Origin: UBA2336 sp036787955
GTDB lineage: Bacteria; Bacteroidota; Bacteroidia; Cytophagales; Cyclobacteriaceae
Assembly: GCA_036787955.1 (NCBI GenBank)
Contig: DAIQOI010000001.1
Span: 423,193 to 487,192 of the forward strand
Direction of reading: 5' to 3'
DNA length: 64,000 nt
Each line of letters begins with the position of its first letter. Within the stretch, counting starts at the first letter, position 1. Below the pieces are notes generated by a model. The model searched no databases and had not been told where the DNA came from. It saw only the letters and a list, made by a program, of their open reading frames with translations. Positions 51,281 through 59,401 of the stretch are shown here, piece by piece. The position numbers and the translations under genes are program-made.

Positions 51281-52816
51281 ATGACCAACGTGAGGGTTCG
51301 TTTTGCACCCAGTCCTACCGGGCCATTGCACATTGGCGGTGTGCGCACCGCCCTGTACAATTACCTCTTTGCGCGCAGGCATGGGGGCACCATGATTCTG
51401 CGCATAGAAGATACCGATCAGACCCGGTTTGTGCCGGGTGCGGAAGAATACATCCTTGAATCATTAAAGTGGGTGGGTATTGAGATAGATGAAGGCGTGG
51501 GAGTGGGCGGGCCGCATGCACCCTACCGGCAGTCGGAGCGGAAGCACCTGTACCGGCAGTATGCCGAACAACTGGTTAAGTCCGGACATGCCTATTATGC
51601 ATTTGATACAGAGCAGGAGCTGGAGGCTTTGCGCCACCGGCTGAAGCAGGCAGGGGCTGAACAACAACAATATGGCATTGCTACGCGCATGACAATGCGT
51701 AACTCCCTTACCTTGCCCGATGAGGAGGTGCAGAAACTGCTGCGCGATGGTACGCCCCATGTTATCCGGATGAAGATACCGGAAGGACAAATCGTAACAC
51801 TGCACGACCTGATAAGGGGTGAAGTAATGGTGGACAGTGCGCAACTGGACGACAAGGTGCTGATGAAGTCCGATGGCATGCCCACTTACCACCTGGCCAA
51901 TGTGGTGGATGATTACCTGATGCAGGTTACCCATGTGATACGCGGAGAGGAGTGGCTGCCTTCTGCACCGCTGCATGTGCTGCTGTATCGCGGCTTAGGC
52001 TGGGAGGCCTCGATGCCGCGGTTTGCGCACCTCCCATTGTTGCTCAAACCCGATGGGCATGGTAAATTGAGCAAACGCGATGGCGATCGCATGGGCTTTC
52101 CGGTTTTTCCGCTCAACTGGACCGATCCGTTTACCGGAGAAAAGTCGCCTGGCTTTCGGGAAGCAGGATATCTGCCCGAAGCGCTGATAAATTTTCTTGC
52201 TCTGCTGGGATGGAACCCGGGTACGGAGCAGGAATTGTTTACCATGAAGGAACTGACTGAGGCTTTCAGCCTGGAGCGCATCAGCAAGTCGGGGGCCCGG
52301 TTCGATATTCACAAAGCACAGTGGTTTAACCAGCAGTACCTGCGCAAACTTTCTGATGAACAACTGGCACAACGGATGGCAGATGACCTGAAAGGGCACG
52401 GGGTGGAAATTCCGGCAGCTAAACTGGTAAGCATAGTGAAGCTGTTGAAGGATCGCATCACCTTTGCGCACGAGTTATTGACGCAGGGCAAATTCTTTTT
52501 CGCGGCACCTGCGTCACCGGATGAGAGCTTTATCAAAAAAAAATGGTCACCTCAGGTTCAGCAGGTGCTTTCGGCTTATGCTGCGGTTATAGCGGAAGAA
52601 AAAAATTTTTCAGCTGATCGGTTGAAAAGCCTTCTCGAGCAAACAGCGCAGAAACTTGGTGCAAAAGCTGGTCAGGTTATGCAACCGTTGCGGGTGGCCC
52701 TGACCGGAGAAACAGCCGGTCCCGACCTGATGGCCGTGGCCGAAATTCTGGGCAGGGAAGAGTGCGTAAGAAGGATTAACTTTGCCTTACAACACGCCCA
52801 ACTCTTTGTTTCCTGA
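51281..52816 (+). CDS. gltX: Glutamyl-tRNA synthetase
   Basis: The 511-residue class I enzyme has FAPSPTGPLHIGGVRTALYN with the HIGH equivalent (HIGG), the KMSKS equivalent KLSKRDG and the C-terminal helical anticodon domain. It is head to head with glnS and followed without gap by a small conserved gene. It also supplies Glu-tRNA for tetrapyrrole synthesis in many bacteria. Confidence 0.97.
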   Translation: MTNVRVRFAPSPTGPLHIGGVRTALYNYLFARRHGGTMILRIEDTDQTRFVPGAEEYILESLKWVGIEIDEGVGVGGPHAPYRQSERKHLYRQYAEQLVKSGHAYYAFDTEQELEALRHRLKQAGAEQQQYGIATRMTMRNSLTLPDEEVQKLLRDGTPHVIRMKIPEGQIVTLHDLIRGEVMVDSAQLDDKVLMKSDGMPTYHLANVVDDYLMQVTHVIRGEEWLPSAPLHVLLYRGLGWEASMPRFAHLPLLLKPDGHGKLSKRDGDRMGFPVFPLNWTDPFTGEKSPGFREAGYLPEALINFLALLGWNPGTEQELFTMKELTEAFSLERISKSGARFDIHKAQWFNQQYLRKLSDEQLAQRMADDLKGHGVEIPAAKLVSIVKLLKDRITFAHELLTQGKFFFAAPASPDESFIKKKWSPQVQQVLSAYAAVIAEEKNFSADRLKSLLEQTAQKLGAKAGQVMQPLRVALTGETAGPDLMAVAEILGREECVRRINFALQHAQLFVS

Positions 52817-53049
52817 TGCCGCGCAAATCCACACCCCCCAAAAAATCCGCATCCAAAAAACCCAGGGTGCACAAGGAACTCGAAGGCTTTGAAATATCGA
52901 TCGATCCGTTTGGCGAACTGAGGTCAAACGTGGATATCGAAAAAATCAACGAGTTTCTGAACCGCAACGTGGAGGATAAGAAACTGGCCGAGCGCGAGGA
53001 TTATGAGGAGCTGAAAAAGGGAAAGAAAAAGTCATCGCGTAAACCCTGA
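52816..53049 (+). CDS. Small basic/acidic protein coupled to gltX
   Basis: The 77-residue protein starts with a basic disordered tail (PRKSTPPKKSASKK) and then a conserved-looking core ELEGFEISIDPFGELRSN followed by DIEKINEFLNRNVEDKKL; it ends basic again. I have seen this small family downstream of gltX in related bacteria but know no function. The ATG uses the last base of the gltX TGA (TGATG). Confidence 0.7.
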   Translation: MPRKSTPPKKSASKKPRVHKELEGFEISIDPFGELRSNVDIEKINEFLNRNVEDKKLAEREDYEELKKGKKKSSRKP

Positions 53050-53079
53050 AAAGAATCTTTCAGGCATCATAAAACCAGA

Positions 53080-53134
53080 TTGACTTGGCCTCAAGTCAAA
53101 ATTTTTATATTTTTGACTTGAGTATAAGTCAAAA
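53080..53134 (+). promoter_or_regulatory. Duplicated palindromic operator TTGACTT-N6-AAGTCAA
   Basis: Two copies of TTGACTT-N6-AAGTCAA lie at 53080-53099 (centre GGCCTC) and 53113-53132 (centre GAGTAT). All four half-sites are identical and equivalent positions are 33 bp apart, about three helical turns, so both copies face the same side of the DNA. The second copy overlaps the TATTTTTG -7 box (53108-53115) and reaches the ATG at 53134. A dimeric repressor is the natural reading. The first copy, followed by an AT-rich stretch, could also serve as a terminator for the upstream gene. Confidence 0.7.
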
Positions 53135-54324
53135 TGGATGCTCTTTACGCTTTTCAGGAAGCGCTTCTGAAATCGGTTAATAATTCCTTTGTCCGGTCTC
53201 TGAACGATCGTATCAACTGGCGTCAACGCATGCTGGGCATAAGAGGATTACGCGGAGTGGGTAAAACCACGCTTTTGCTGCAGCGGCTAAAATATCATCT
53301 GCCAAAGGAATCTCTCTACGTAACGGCTGATCATCCATGGTTTTATGATAATACCTTGTTTGGGTTGGCGGAAATGTTTGAGAAAAATGGTGGCAGGGTT
53401 CTGCTGGTCGATGAGATTCATAAATACCCGCGGTGGTCAACTGAATTAAAAAACATCTACGATGGGTTTCCTGCGCTTCAGGTAATTTTTACGGCCTCCT
53501 CGGCGCTGGATATTCAGCGAGGAGAAGCAGACCTGAGCCGCAGAACACTTTCGTATTCAATGGGAGGATTGTCTTTTCGGGAATACCTTGACTTGTTTCA
53601 TGGGCAGAAATATCAGGTACTGAAACTGGATGCTGTTTTACATGATGCATCATTCATCAGCAGGGAATTAAAATTTCATCAGAAAGTATTGCCTCTCTTT
53701 CGTCAATATCTGAGGTCAGGATATTTTCCTTTTGCCATGGTGGAAACCGAAGGTGATTTTATGATAAAGCTTAATCAGATAATTAACATCGTATTGGAGA
53801 GTGACTTGGCTTTGATCGAAGATTATTCTGCGGGTAATGTGATAAAGATTAAAAAACTCCTGGGTGTACTTGCAGAGTCTGTTCCTTTTACGCCCAATAT
53901 CTCAGCGCTTGCAGCCAAAATGCGAATGGGGCGGGATACAATCAACAATTTTCTGCAGCATCTTCAGCGGGCAGGTATATTGAATCTGATTTACCGGAGT
54001 ACAAAGGGCGTGTCTGCTTTGCAAAAACCAGCGAAAATTTTTTTAGAGAACACCAATCTCAGTTATGCCCTGCAGGCCAACCCTGATTTGGGCAGTCTTC
54101 GCGAAACCTTTTTGTTAAATCAGTTAAAGCATGCCGGCCATCAGGTAACGTTACCTGAAGAGGGCGATTTTCTGGTGGACAAAAAGTGGATAATTGAAGT
54201 AGGAGGGACGGGCAAAAAGCTTAAACAGCGCAGCAGAATTGAAACAATTTATCTTGCTTTGGACGATCTGGAAGTTGGCTATCAGAACAGGATTCCACTC
54301 TGGCTTTTCGGATTTCTTTACTGA
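53134..54324 (+). CDS. COG1373-type ATPase (AAA_14 plus DUF4143)
   Basis: The 396-residue protein has an N-terminal AAA ATPase with Walker A GLRGVGKTTLLL and Walker B RVLLVDEIHKYPRW, then the arginine-containing FTASSALDIQRGEADLSRR region. The middle-to-C-terminal part holds a winged-helix-like stretch (ISALAAKMRMGRDTINNFLQHLQRAGIL) and a DUF4143 nuclease-like end with WIIEVGGTGKK. Function of this family is unknown; members are scattered and often mobile. The winged helix makes autoregulation at the upstream palindromes plausible. Confidence 0.85.
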   Translation: MDALYAFQEALLKSVNNSFVRSLNDRINWRQRMLGIRGLRGVGKTTLLLQRLKYHLPKESLYVTADHPWFYDNTLFGLAEMFEKNGGRVLLVDEIHKYPRWSTELKNIYDGFPALQVIFTASSALDIQRGEADLSRRTLSYSMGGLSFREYLDLFHGQKYQVLKLDAVLHDASFISRELKFHQKVLPLFRQYLRSGYFPFAMVETEGDFMIKLNQIINIVLESDLALIEDYSAGNVIKIKKLLGVLAESVPFTPNISALAAKMRMGRDTINNFLQHLQRAGILNLIYRSTKGVSALQKPAKIFLENTNLSYALQANPDLGSLRETFLLNQLKHAGHQVTLPEEGDFLVDKKWIIEVGGTGKKLKQRSRIETIYLALDDLEVGYQNRIPLWLFGFLY

Positions 54325-54358
54325 AAATTGCAGGCAGCTTATGCGCACTCTAATCATG

Positions 54359-54931
54359 TCATTTTAACCGCGGAATCAGCGCAGGCACTCTTTTCCGGTA
54401 ATTCAGATACTGCTCACCAAACTGTTTTATCAGTTTTCTCTCTTCCAGCCCTATTCCTATGGGCAGATAAGCGAAAATGCAGATAACACTCGTCAGCGAA
54501 GTGGTTGTAGGAATCAGCAACAAATAAGCTATTGACCAGAGGATGGTCGCGGTGTAAAGCGGGTGGCGCACCCGGCTCAGAATGCCGTTGGTTTTGAGCT
54601 CAGTGGAATTTTCTTCAGCAAGCCCGATAAATGCCTCGAAGCGATATTGCCGGAAGGCTGCATTAAAAATCCAGATACCGGAAAGAATGCATAAAACCGC
54701 AATGATGGCAAAAGGCCACGAGGGTTTGAAGAGCAGAGGGGCAGGCGTTTGAATAATCAGATAAATGATGGCGGCAAGTGTGCCAGTGGAGATGATGCTG
54801 TATACAAGACGGTAATTCCTTTTGCTGATATGGAGATTTTTATATGCCCAATTTTTAATGGCATCGGCTGCCAGCGTACTGTGCAGGAAGAAATAAACTG
54901 ACCAAGCTGCGATTAAAGTAAGGTAAGTCAT
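54359..54931 (-). CDS. Isoprenylcysteine carboxyl methyltransferase-like membrane protein
   Basis: The 190-residue protein has five or so membrane helices and the SAM-binding C-terminal pattern RHPLYTATILW followed by EERKLIKQFGEQYLNYRKRVPALIP, as in ICMT, NnrU-like and phospholipid methyltransferase families. The substrate is unknown. It sits between two plus-strand genes as a single minus-strand gene. Confidence 0.8.
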   Translation of the reverse strand: MTYLTLIAAWSVYFFLHSTLAADAIKNWAYKNLHISKRNYRLVYSIISTGTLAAIIYLIIQTPAPLLFKPSWPFAIIAVLCILSGIWIFNAAFRQYRFEAFIGLAEENSTELKTNGILSRVRHPLYTATILWSIAYLLLIPTTTSLTSVICIFAYLPIGIGLEERKLIKQFGEQYLNYRKRVPALIPRLK

Positions 54932-54996
54932 CAGTTAAAATTACCAGAATTTAATTTCACTGCGTTTTGCTTATTAAGTCTTACATCGTAATTCTT

Positions 54997-55004
54997 TAGC
55001 TTTG
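54997..55004 (+). promoter_or_regulatory. -7 box (TAGCTTTG) for the amino-acid dehydrogenase gene
   Basis: TAGCTTTG lies 12 bases before the ATG at 55017. It includes the TTG from which the longer frame would begin, so ATG 55017 is preferred. Confidence 0.5.
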
Positions 55005-55016
55005 GGTTTTTCATCT

Positions 55017-56231
55017 ATGCAATCCATTTGTATTGGTTTAATTCGCGAAGGCAAAATCCCGCCCGATAAACGGGTGCCCTTTACGCCTTTTCAGGTTGAA
55101 GAAATTCACCAGCGGTTTCCGCATGTAAAGGTGGTGGTGGAAGAAAGTCCCGTGAGGGCTTTTCAGGATCGTGAATACCGCGCACTCGATATTGAGGTCT
55201 CGGCCGATATGACGAAGTGCGATATCCTGATGGGCATAAAAGAAGTGCCCGTTGACCGGCTCATACCGGATAAAACCTATCTTTTCTTTTCTCACACCAT
55301 TAAAAAACAACCGCACAACCGCAAACTGTTGCAGGAAATACTGAAGCGCAACATTCGGCTTATTGATTACGAGGCGCTGAAAGACAAACTGGGCAATCGG
55401 TTGGTGGCCTTTGGTCGTTTTGCCGGACTGGTAGGCGCTTACAACGGCCTATGGACCTACGGCAGGCGTTTTGGATTGTTCAGTATGAAACGCGCCTACG
55501 AATGTTTTGACGTGAACGATCTGAAACTGGAACTGCGCAAGATCAACCTTCCACCCATCAAAATTATTCTTACCGGCAGCGGTCGTGTGGGTCATGGTGC
55601 TATGGAAACACTCGATAGTGCGGGCATCCGCAAAGTGAGCGTGGATGATTTTCTGAATAACACGTTCAATGAACCGGTATACGTGCAACTCGGCAGCGCC
55701 GATTACCATGTGCGAAAGGGGGGAGGACATTTCAACCGCGATGAATTTCACAAACACCCTGAGCATTACGACTCCACTTTTCTGCGGTTTACCCGGGTGG
55801 CCGATATGCTGATAGCCGGTGCCTACTGGAATCCGGCAGCACCGGTATTGTTTACCAGGCAGGACATGTTGTCAGCTGAGTTTAAAATTAAGGTGATAGC
55901 CGATATTACCTGCGACATTGGAGGTTCAATACCCAGTACCAAACGCGCCAGCCGGATTGATGATCCGATCTACGACTATGATGCAGCCACCGATACGGTT
56001 CAGCCACCATTAAGCAGTGAAAAGTTTGTTACCGTAATGGCCATTGATAACCTGCCCTGCGAGCTGCCACGCAATGCATCGGAAGAGTTTGGTCGTGATT
56101 TACTGGATAAGATTTTACCGGCGTTGCTGGTAGAAGATTCGGAGGGAATCATTGAACGGGCCACAATAGCAAAAAACGGCAAACTTACTGAGGCCTTTGC
56201 CTATCTGCAGGATTATGTGGACGGGATGTAG
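55017..56231 (+). CDS. Alanine / saccharopine dehydrogenase family oxidoreductase
   Basis: The 404-residue protein belongs to the alanine dehydrogenase / saccharopine (lysine-forming) dehydrogenase fold. Landmarks are GLIREGKIPPDKRVPFTP at the start, DILMGIKEVP, FFSHTIKKQPHNRKLL and the nucleotide loop ILTGSGRVGHGAME, followed by IADITCDIGGSIP. The SHT and GIKE elements are typical of lysine-type saccharopine dehydrogenase relatives. The exact substrate cannot be fixed. Confidence 0.85.
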   Translation: MQSICIGLIREGKIPPDKRVPFTPFQVEEIHQRFPHVKVVVEESPVRAFQDREYRALDIEVSADMTKCDILMGIKEVPVDRLIPDKTYLFFSHTIKKQPHNRKLLQEILKRNIRLIDYEALKDKLGNRLVAFGRFAGLVGAYNGLWTYGRRFGLFSMKRAYECFDVNDLKLELRKINLPPIKIILTGSGRVGHGAMETLDSAGIRKVSVDDFLNNTFNEPVYVQLGSADYHVRKGGGHFNRDEFHKHPEHYDSTFLRFTRVADMLIAGAYWNPAAPVLFTRQDMLSAEFKIKVIADITCDIGGSIPSTKRASRIDDPIYDYDAATDTVQPPLSSEKFVTVMAIDNLPCELPRNASEEFGRDLLDKILPALLVEDSEGIIERATIAKNGKLTEAFAYLQDYVDGM

Positions 56232-56254
56232 CGTATAATCGCAGGCCGATGAAT

Positions 56255-57307
56255 CTATTTCAGCCTTTCCAGAACTTTTCTGATCACTTCTTCAACAGCG
56301 ATGCGTGTTAAGCAGGCGAAATCACCGCGGTGGCAGGTTTCTTTGCCATACACCGAGCAGGGGCGACAGGGCAGTTCATTGCGGTTAATCTGAAGAACAC
56401 CTGCCTCTTCCTGGCCCAGTGGTGCAAAGCCCACATCCGGGTGGGTGCCACCCCAGATCGAAACCACCGGCGTGCCGGCCAGGGCTGCCAGGTGCATGTT
56501 CGATGAATCGGTGCAGATCATCACATCCAGCTTCTTCATCAGCGCTATTTCCTGTTGCATTTTTAATTGCCCGGCTACCACCACAACCTGATCATGGAAT
56601 AAAGTTTTCAAATCATGGAAGTAGCTGATTTCTTTGTCACCGCCCCCAAACAAAAAAAACCGGGCACCGGTAGCCTTACCGAGTTCCTTGATTAACGAAG
56701 GGTAATTGGCCAACGGCCATATTTTGGATTTGTGAAGGGCAAAAGGAGCTATTCCGATCCACGGCTGTTGCTTTACAATACTTTGTTTATCCAGCCAGAC
56801 TTGAAGATTTCTGACAGCTGTTTCATTGGGGAATAGCCATGGACCATGCTGCAGGTCAAACTGAAAGCCGGCCAGCTCCAGCGCCATCCGGTATCTTTCA
56901 GTGGTATGCGGAAGCGGTTTGGTTATTTTATTTTCCTTTCGTGTGAAGGCGCGCTTTTCCTTTCTGCCTTTGCTGAATACAATAACTTTTTTTCCGAACA
57001 GCCTGAACAGACTGCGCAATACCATGGTGCGCACGTGGTCGTGCATATCAATCACCACATCGTAATCGTCTTTTACCAGCAGGGCGAAGAAAAGTTTTCG
57101 TAAACCAAAAAATCCGGTGAAGCGAAAATCCACATCGGCTTCAAAAACTTTTACCCTGTCGATGCCCGAAAAAAAGGCGGCAAAGCGCGGGCGTGTGGCA
57201 ATGGTCACTTCCACATCGGTATGCGTGGCTGTGAGCGAGCGTACCACCGGTACCAGCAGCAGTACATCGCCCATGGCCGAAAACCTGAGCAGGAGGATTT
57301 TTTTCAT
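56255..57307 (-). CDS. Glycosyltransferase family 9 (heptosyltransferase-like)
   Basis: The 350-residue GT-B enzyme starts with KILLLRFSAMGDVLLLVPVV, typical of family 9, and has the C-terminal donor-binding region CTDSSNMHLAALAGTPVVSIWGGTHP (landmarks DSSNMHLAALAG, WGGTHP), plus GFAPLG and a CRPCSVYG cluster. It probably adds a sugar to the lipopolysaccharide core. Its ATG overlaps the DUF4254 stop by 4 bases. Confidence 0.9.
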   Translation of the reverse strand: MKKILLLRFSAMGDVLLLVPVVRSLTATHTDVEVTIATRPRFAAFFSGIDRVKVFEADVDFRFTGFFGLRKLFFALLVKDDYDVVIDMHDHVRTMVLRSLFRLFGKKVIVFSKGRKEKRAFTRKENKITKPLPHTTERYRMALELAGFQFDLQHGPWLFPNETAVRNLQVWLDKQSIVKQQPWIGIAPFALHKSKIWPLANYPSLIKELGKATGARFFLFGGGDKEISYFHDLKTLFHDQVVVVAGQLKMQQEIALMKKLDVMICTDSSNMHLAALAGTPVVSIWGGTHPDVGFAPLGQEEAGVLQINRNELPCRPCSVYGKETCHRGDFACLTRIAVEEVIRKVLERLK

Positions 57308-57912
57308 CTCTTCTGTCCGTACAGCACCGGGTTGAGCGATGCATCGTTGTACATTTTCATCTGGCGGTACACTTTCATTCTGCGTTCGCCTTTGGAGATG
57401 TCTTCTATCAACTGGTCGAAAGCCAGCTGCATATCATCCTTTTGTTCGAGCAACACATTCAGTTTTGTCGTGCATCGTGCAATATGATCGGCATCGGCAT
57501 CGGTACGCAGGGTTTGTTCGCGCATGTGATAAATTTTCAGCATCAGGATGCTCATGCGATCCAACAGCCAGGCCGGTGTTTCGGAATTTATCCGTGCGTG
57601 GGGCTTGTACTGCACATGGCGGAATTGTTCCATAAAATAGTCGTCCATCAGTTCCACTGTGTCGGTACGTTCCTGGTTCGATTTATCAATGCGTCTTTTT
57701 ATCTGCAAAGCTTCAACAGGATTGATATCCGGCAGGCGGATGATATCTTCCAGATGCCATTGCACGGTATCGATCCAGTTTTTTTTGTACAACAGGTATT
57801 CAAATGAGTTTTCCGGATAGGGATTGCGCATGGGCATATCCACGTTGTCATGCACGTGGTAATCGTCAATACTTTGCTGGAAAATGGCGTAACATTGGGA
57901 TGCGGTAAGCAT
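57304..57912 (-). CDS. DUF4254 family protein
   Basis: The 202-residue, mostly helical protein has NPYPENSFEYLLYKKNWIDTVQWHLEDIIR (landmarks FEYLLYKKNWIDTVQWHLED), IKRRIDKSNQERTD and TPAWLLDRMSILMLKIYHM, which match DUF4254. Such genes are typically beside heptosyltransferase genes in Bacteroidota; here translation is coupled (ATGA). A role in lipopolysaccharide synthesis is inferred from context only. Confidence 0.88.
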   Translation of the reverse strand: MLTASQCYAIFQQSIDDYHVHDNVDMPMRNPYPENSFEYLLYKKNWIDTVQWHLEDIIRLPDINPVEALQIKRRIDKSNQERTDTVELMDDYFMEQFRHVQYKPHARINSETPAWLLDRMSILMLKIYHMREQTLRTDADADHIARCTTKLNVLLEQKDDMQLAFDQLIEDISKGERRMKVYRQMKMYNDASLNPVLYGQKR

Positions 57913-57954
57913 GGCGATGATTTAAAGCATGCAATTTACGTATTTTGCCCAACC

Positions 57955-58539
57955 ATGTCTTCCCATCATATTGTCCGCGACAATCAGGAACCGGCCTTGC
58001 TGCTGGTTGATGTTTCGGAATCGGGCTTTGCTTTTATACAGGAGCTGCTGGAGTGGAGCCCCAGGATTATGGTGTGCGAGCAGGCACTGGAAGAAGTGTT
58101 GAAGTGGGATATAAAAATTGATGCCGCAATCGTGGAGGAGGTGCATCGCAACCGGTGGCTCAAAGCGCTGCAGCATCAGGCGCCTGTACAGTTGTTTACC
58201 TGTCCGGCAGGAGAGCCACCGTGGGTTACGGCTTTTTACCTCTTAAAAACCACCGGACAAAAGTCAGTGCATGTTGTAGGGGTACATCCTCATCAAATTC
58301 AGTTTGTTCCCGATGATCTTGACATCACCTGTGTTCACCGCCACACCCGTTGGGTGTATGTGCGCTCGGGAAGATTTGAAAAATGGCTTCCGGCAGGTGT
58401 GCGCATAGATGTGCTGGGCGAAAATGCAGTTGTTTCGGGAGTAGATAATGATGGATATACGCAGGCCGATGGGCTGGTTCGCATTGCCGCCTCATCGCCA
58501 AGCTGGATAGGCGAGCAATTACCGGTTACATCCACTTAG
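57955..58539 (+). CDS. Thiamine pyrophosphokinase homologue lacking catalytic motifs
   Basis: The 194-residue protein begins SSHHIVRDNQEPALLLVD and follows the order of Bacteroidota thiamine pyrophosphokinases (LLEWSPRIMVCE, EVLKWDIKIDA, FEKWLPAGVRIDVLG, ADGLVRIAASSP). However the metal-binding GDFD motif is replaced by AIVEEV, and the downstream D-x-x-K-T-D catalytic region by CPAGEPPWVTA. The fold seems kept and the chemistry lost. It may be a thiamine-binding or regulatory protein. The frame continues 35 codons upstream, but homologues start at MSSHHIVRD. Confidence 0.7.
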   Translation: MSSHHIVRDNQEPALLLVDVSESGFAFIQELLEWSPRIMVCEQALEEVLKWDIKIDAAIVEEVHRNRWLKALQHQAPVQLFTCPAGEPPWVTAFYLLKTTGQKSVHVVGVHPHQIQFVPDDLDITCVHRHTRWVYVRSGRFEKWLPAGVRIDVLGENAVVSGVDNDGYTQADGLVRIAASSPSWIGEQLPVTST

Positions 58540-59401
58540 CTATTACAACCCGATCTTTACCCGACATATCTTTAAAAAGCCGTGTAGCATAACCACTGGA
58601 ATCAAATACTGCTGTTACGGCTCTCCCCAGCCGTTCATTAATTTCAGCCACAATGTATCCGTTTTTTTTCAGCAATTGTTTTCCCTTGCGGGCAAGGGCG
58701 TCATAAAAAACAAGTGGGTTGTCATCGGGTACAAACAGCGCCAGGTGGGGTTCATAGTTAACAACGTTCTGCTTGAGTAAGTCCTTTTCATAACCGGCAA
58801 TGTAGGGCGGATTGCTGACGATGAGGTCGAGTTCTGAGACGTCCGGAGCAGATTGCAGAAAATCGCACAACATAAAGTCAACCGGAGCAGGTAGATTTTC
58901 TGCATTCATGCGGGCGATGGTCAAAGCTGCATGACTTACGTCAATCGCATACACCCTGCTTTGCGGAAATTCCAGTTTAAGCGTTATGGCGATGCATCCG
59001 CTGCCGGTGCCTACGTCCAGCATGCGTAACGGTGCAGAAGCAGGGAAAATGCTTCGTACAACGTCAACCAGTTCTTCCGTTTCCGGACGGGGAATGAGGA
59101 CATCGGGGGTTACACGAAACTTACGGCCATAAAACCAGGCTTTGCCGGTTATATACTGAACCGGTTCATGCCGGTTGATGCGGCAGATACCTTCCACGAT
59201 TTTTTCGTGCAAACCAGGGTTCAGATTGATTTCCTTGCCGGCAAGAATTTCAGCGCGATTCAAGCCCGTAAAGTTCTCCAGCAGCACCAATGCCGTTTCA
59301 CGGATTTCAACCGCAGTTTCCGGAAGGTTTATCTGCCGGATCGTCTCTTCCAAAAGTTTCCGGGTGTTCAAGCTTTTGTCAATCTTTGCAAAAGTAAACA
59401 T
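58526..59401 (-). CDS. prmC: Release factor glutamine methyltransferase
   Basis: The 291-residue enzyme methylates the GGQ glutamine of release factors RF1 and RF2. It has an N-terminal helical domain, the SAM loop LDVGTGSGCIAI and the catalytic NPPYIAGYE. The end overlaps the convergent TPK-like gene by 14 bases. The ATG shares two bases with the divergent ribD start (CATG). Confidence 0.93.
   Translation of the reverse strand: MFTFAKIDKSLNTRKLLEETIRQINLPETAVEIRETALVLLENFTGLNRAEILAGKEINLNPGLHEKIVEGICRINRHEPVQYITGKAWFYGRKFRVTPDVLIPRPETEELVDVVRSIFPASAPLRMLDVGTGSGCIAITLKLEFPQSRVYAIDVSHAALTIARMNAENLPAPVDFMLCDFLQSAPDVSELDLIVSNPPYIAGYEKDLLKQNVVNYEPHLALFVPDDNPLVFYDALARKGKQLLKKNGYIVAEINERLGRAVTAVFDSSGYATRLFKDMSGKDRVVIAKWM

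Noticed and set aside
53134..54324. Toxin-antitoxin or defence module around the COG1373 ATPase
   Set aside because: No small partner gene, nuclease or recombinase lies beside it; neighbours are gltX and an ICMT-like gene, so only the operator itself is reported.
59175..59399. N-terminal extension of ribD
   Set aside because: The frame is wholly antisense to prmC and adds residues without similarity to deaminases; homologues begin near the YMRRAMELA motif.
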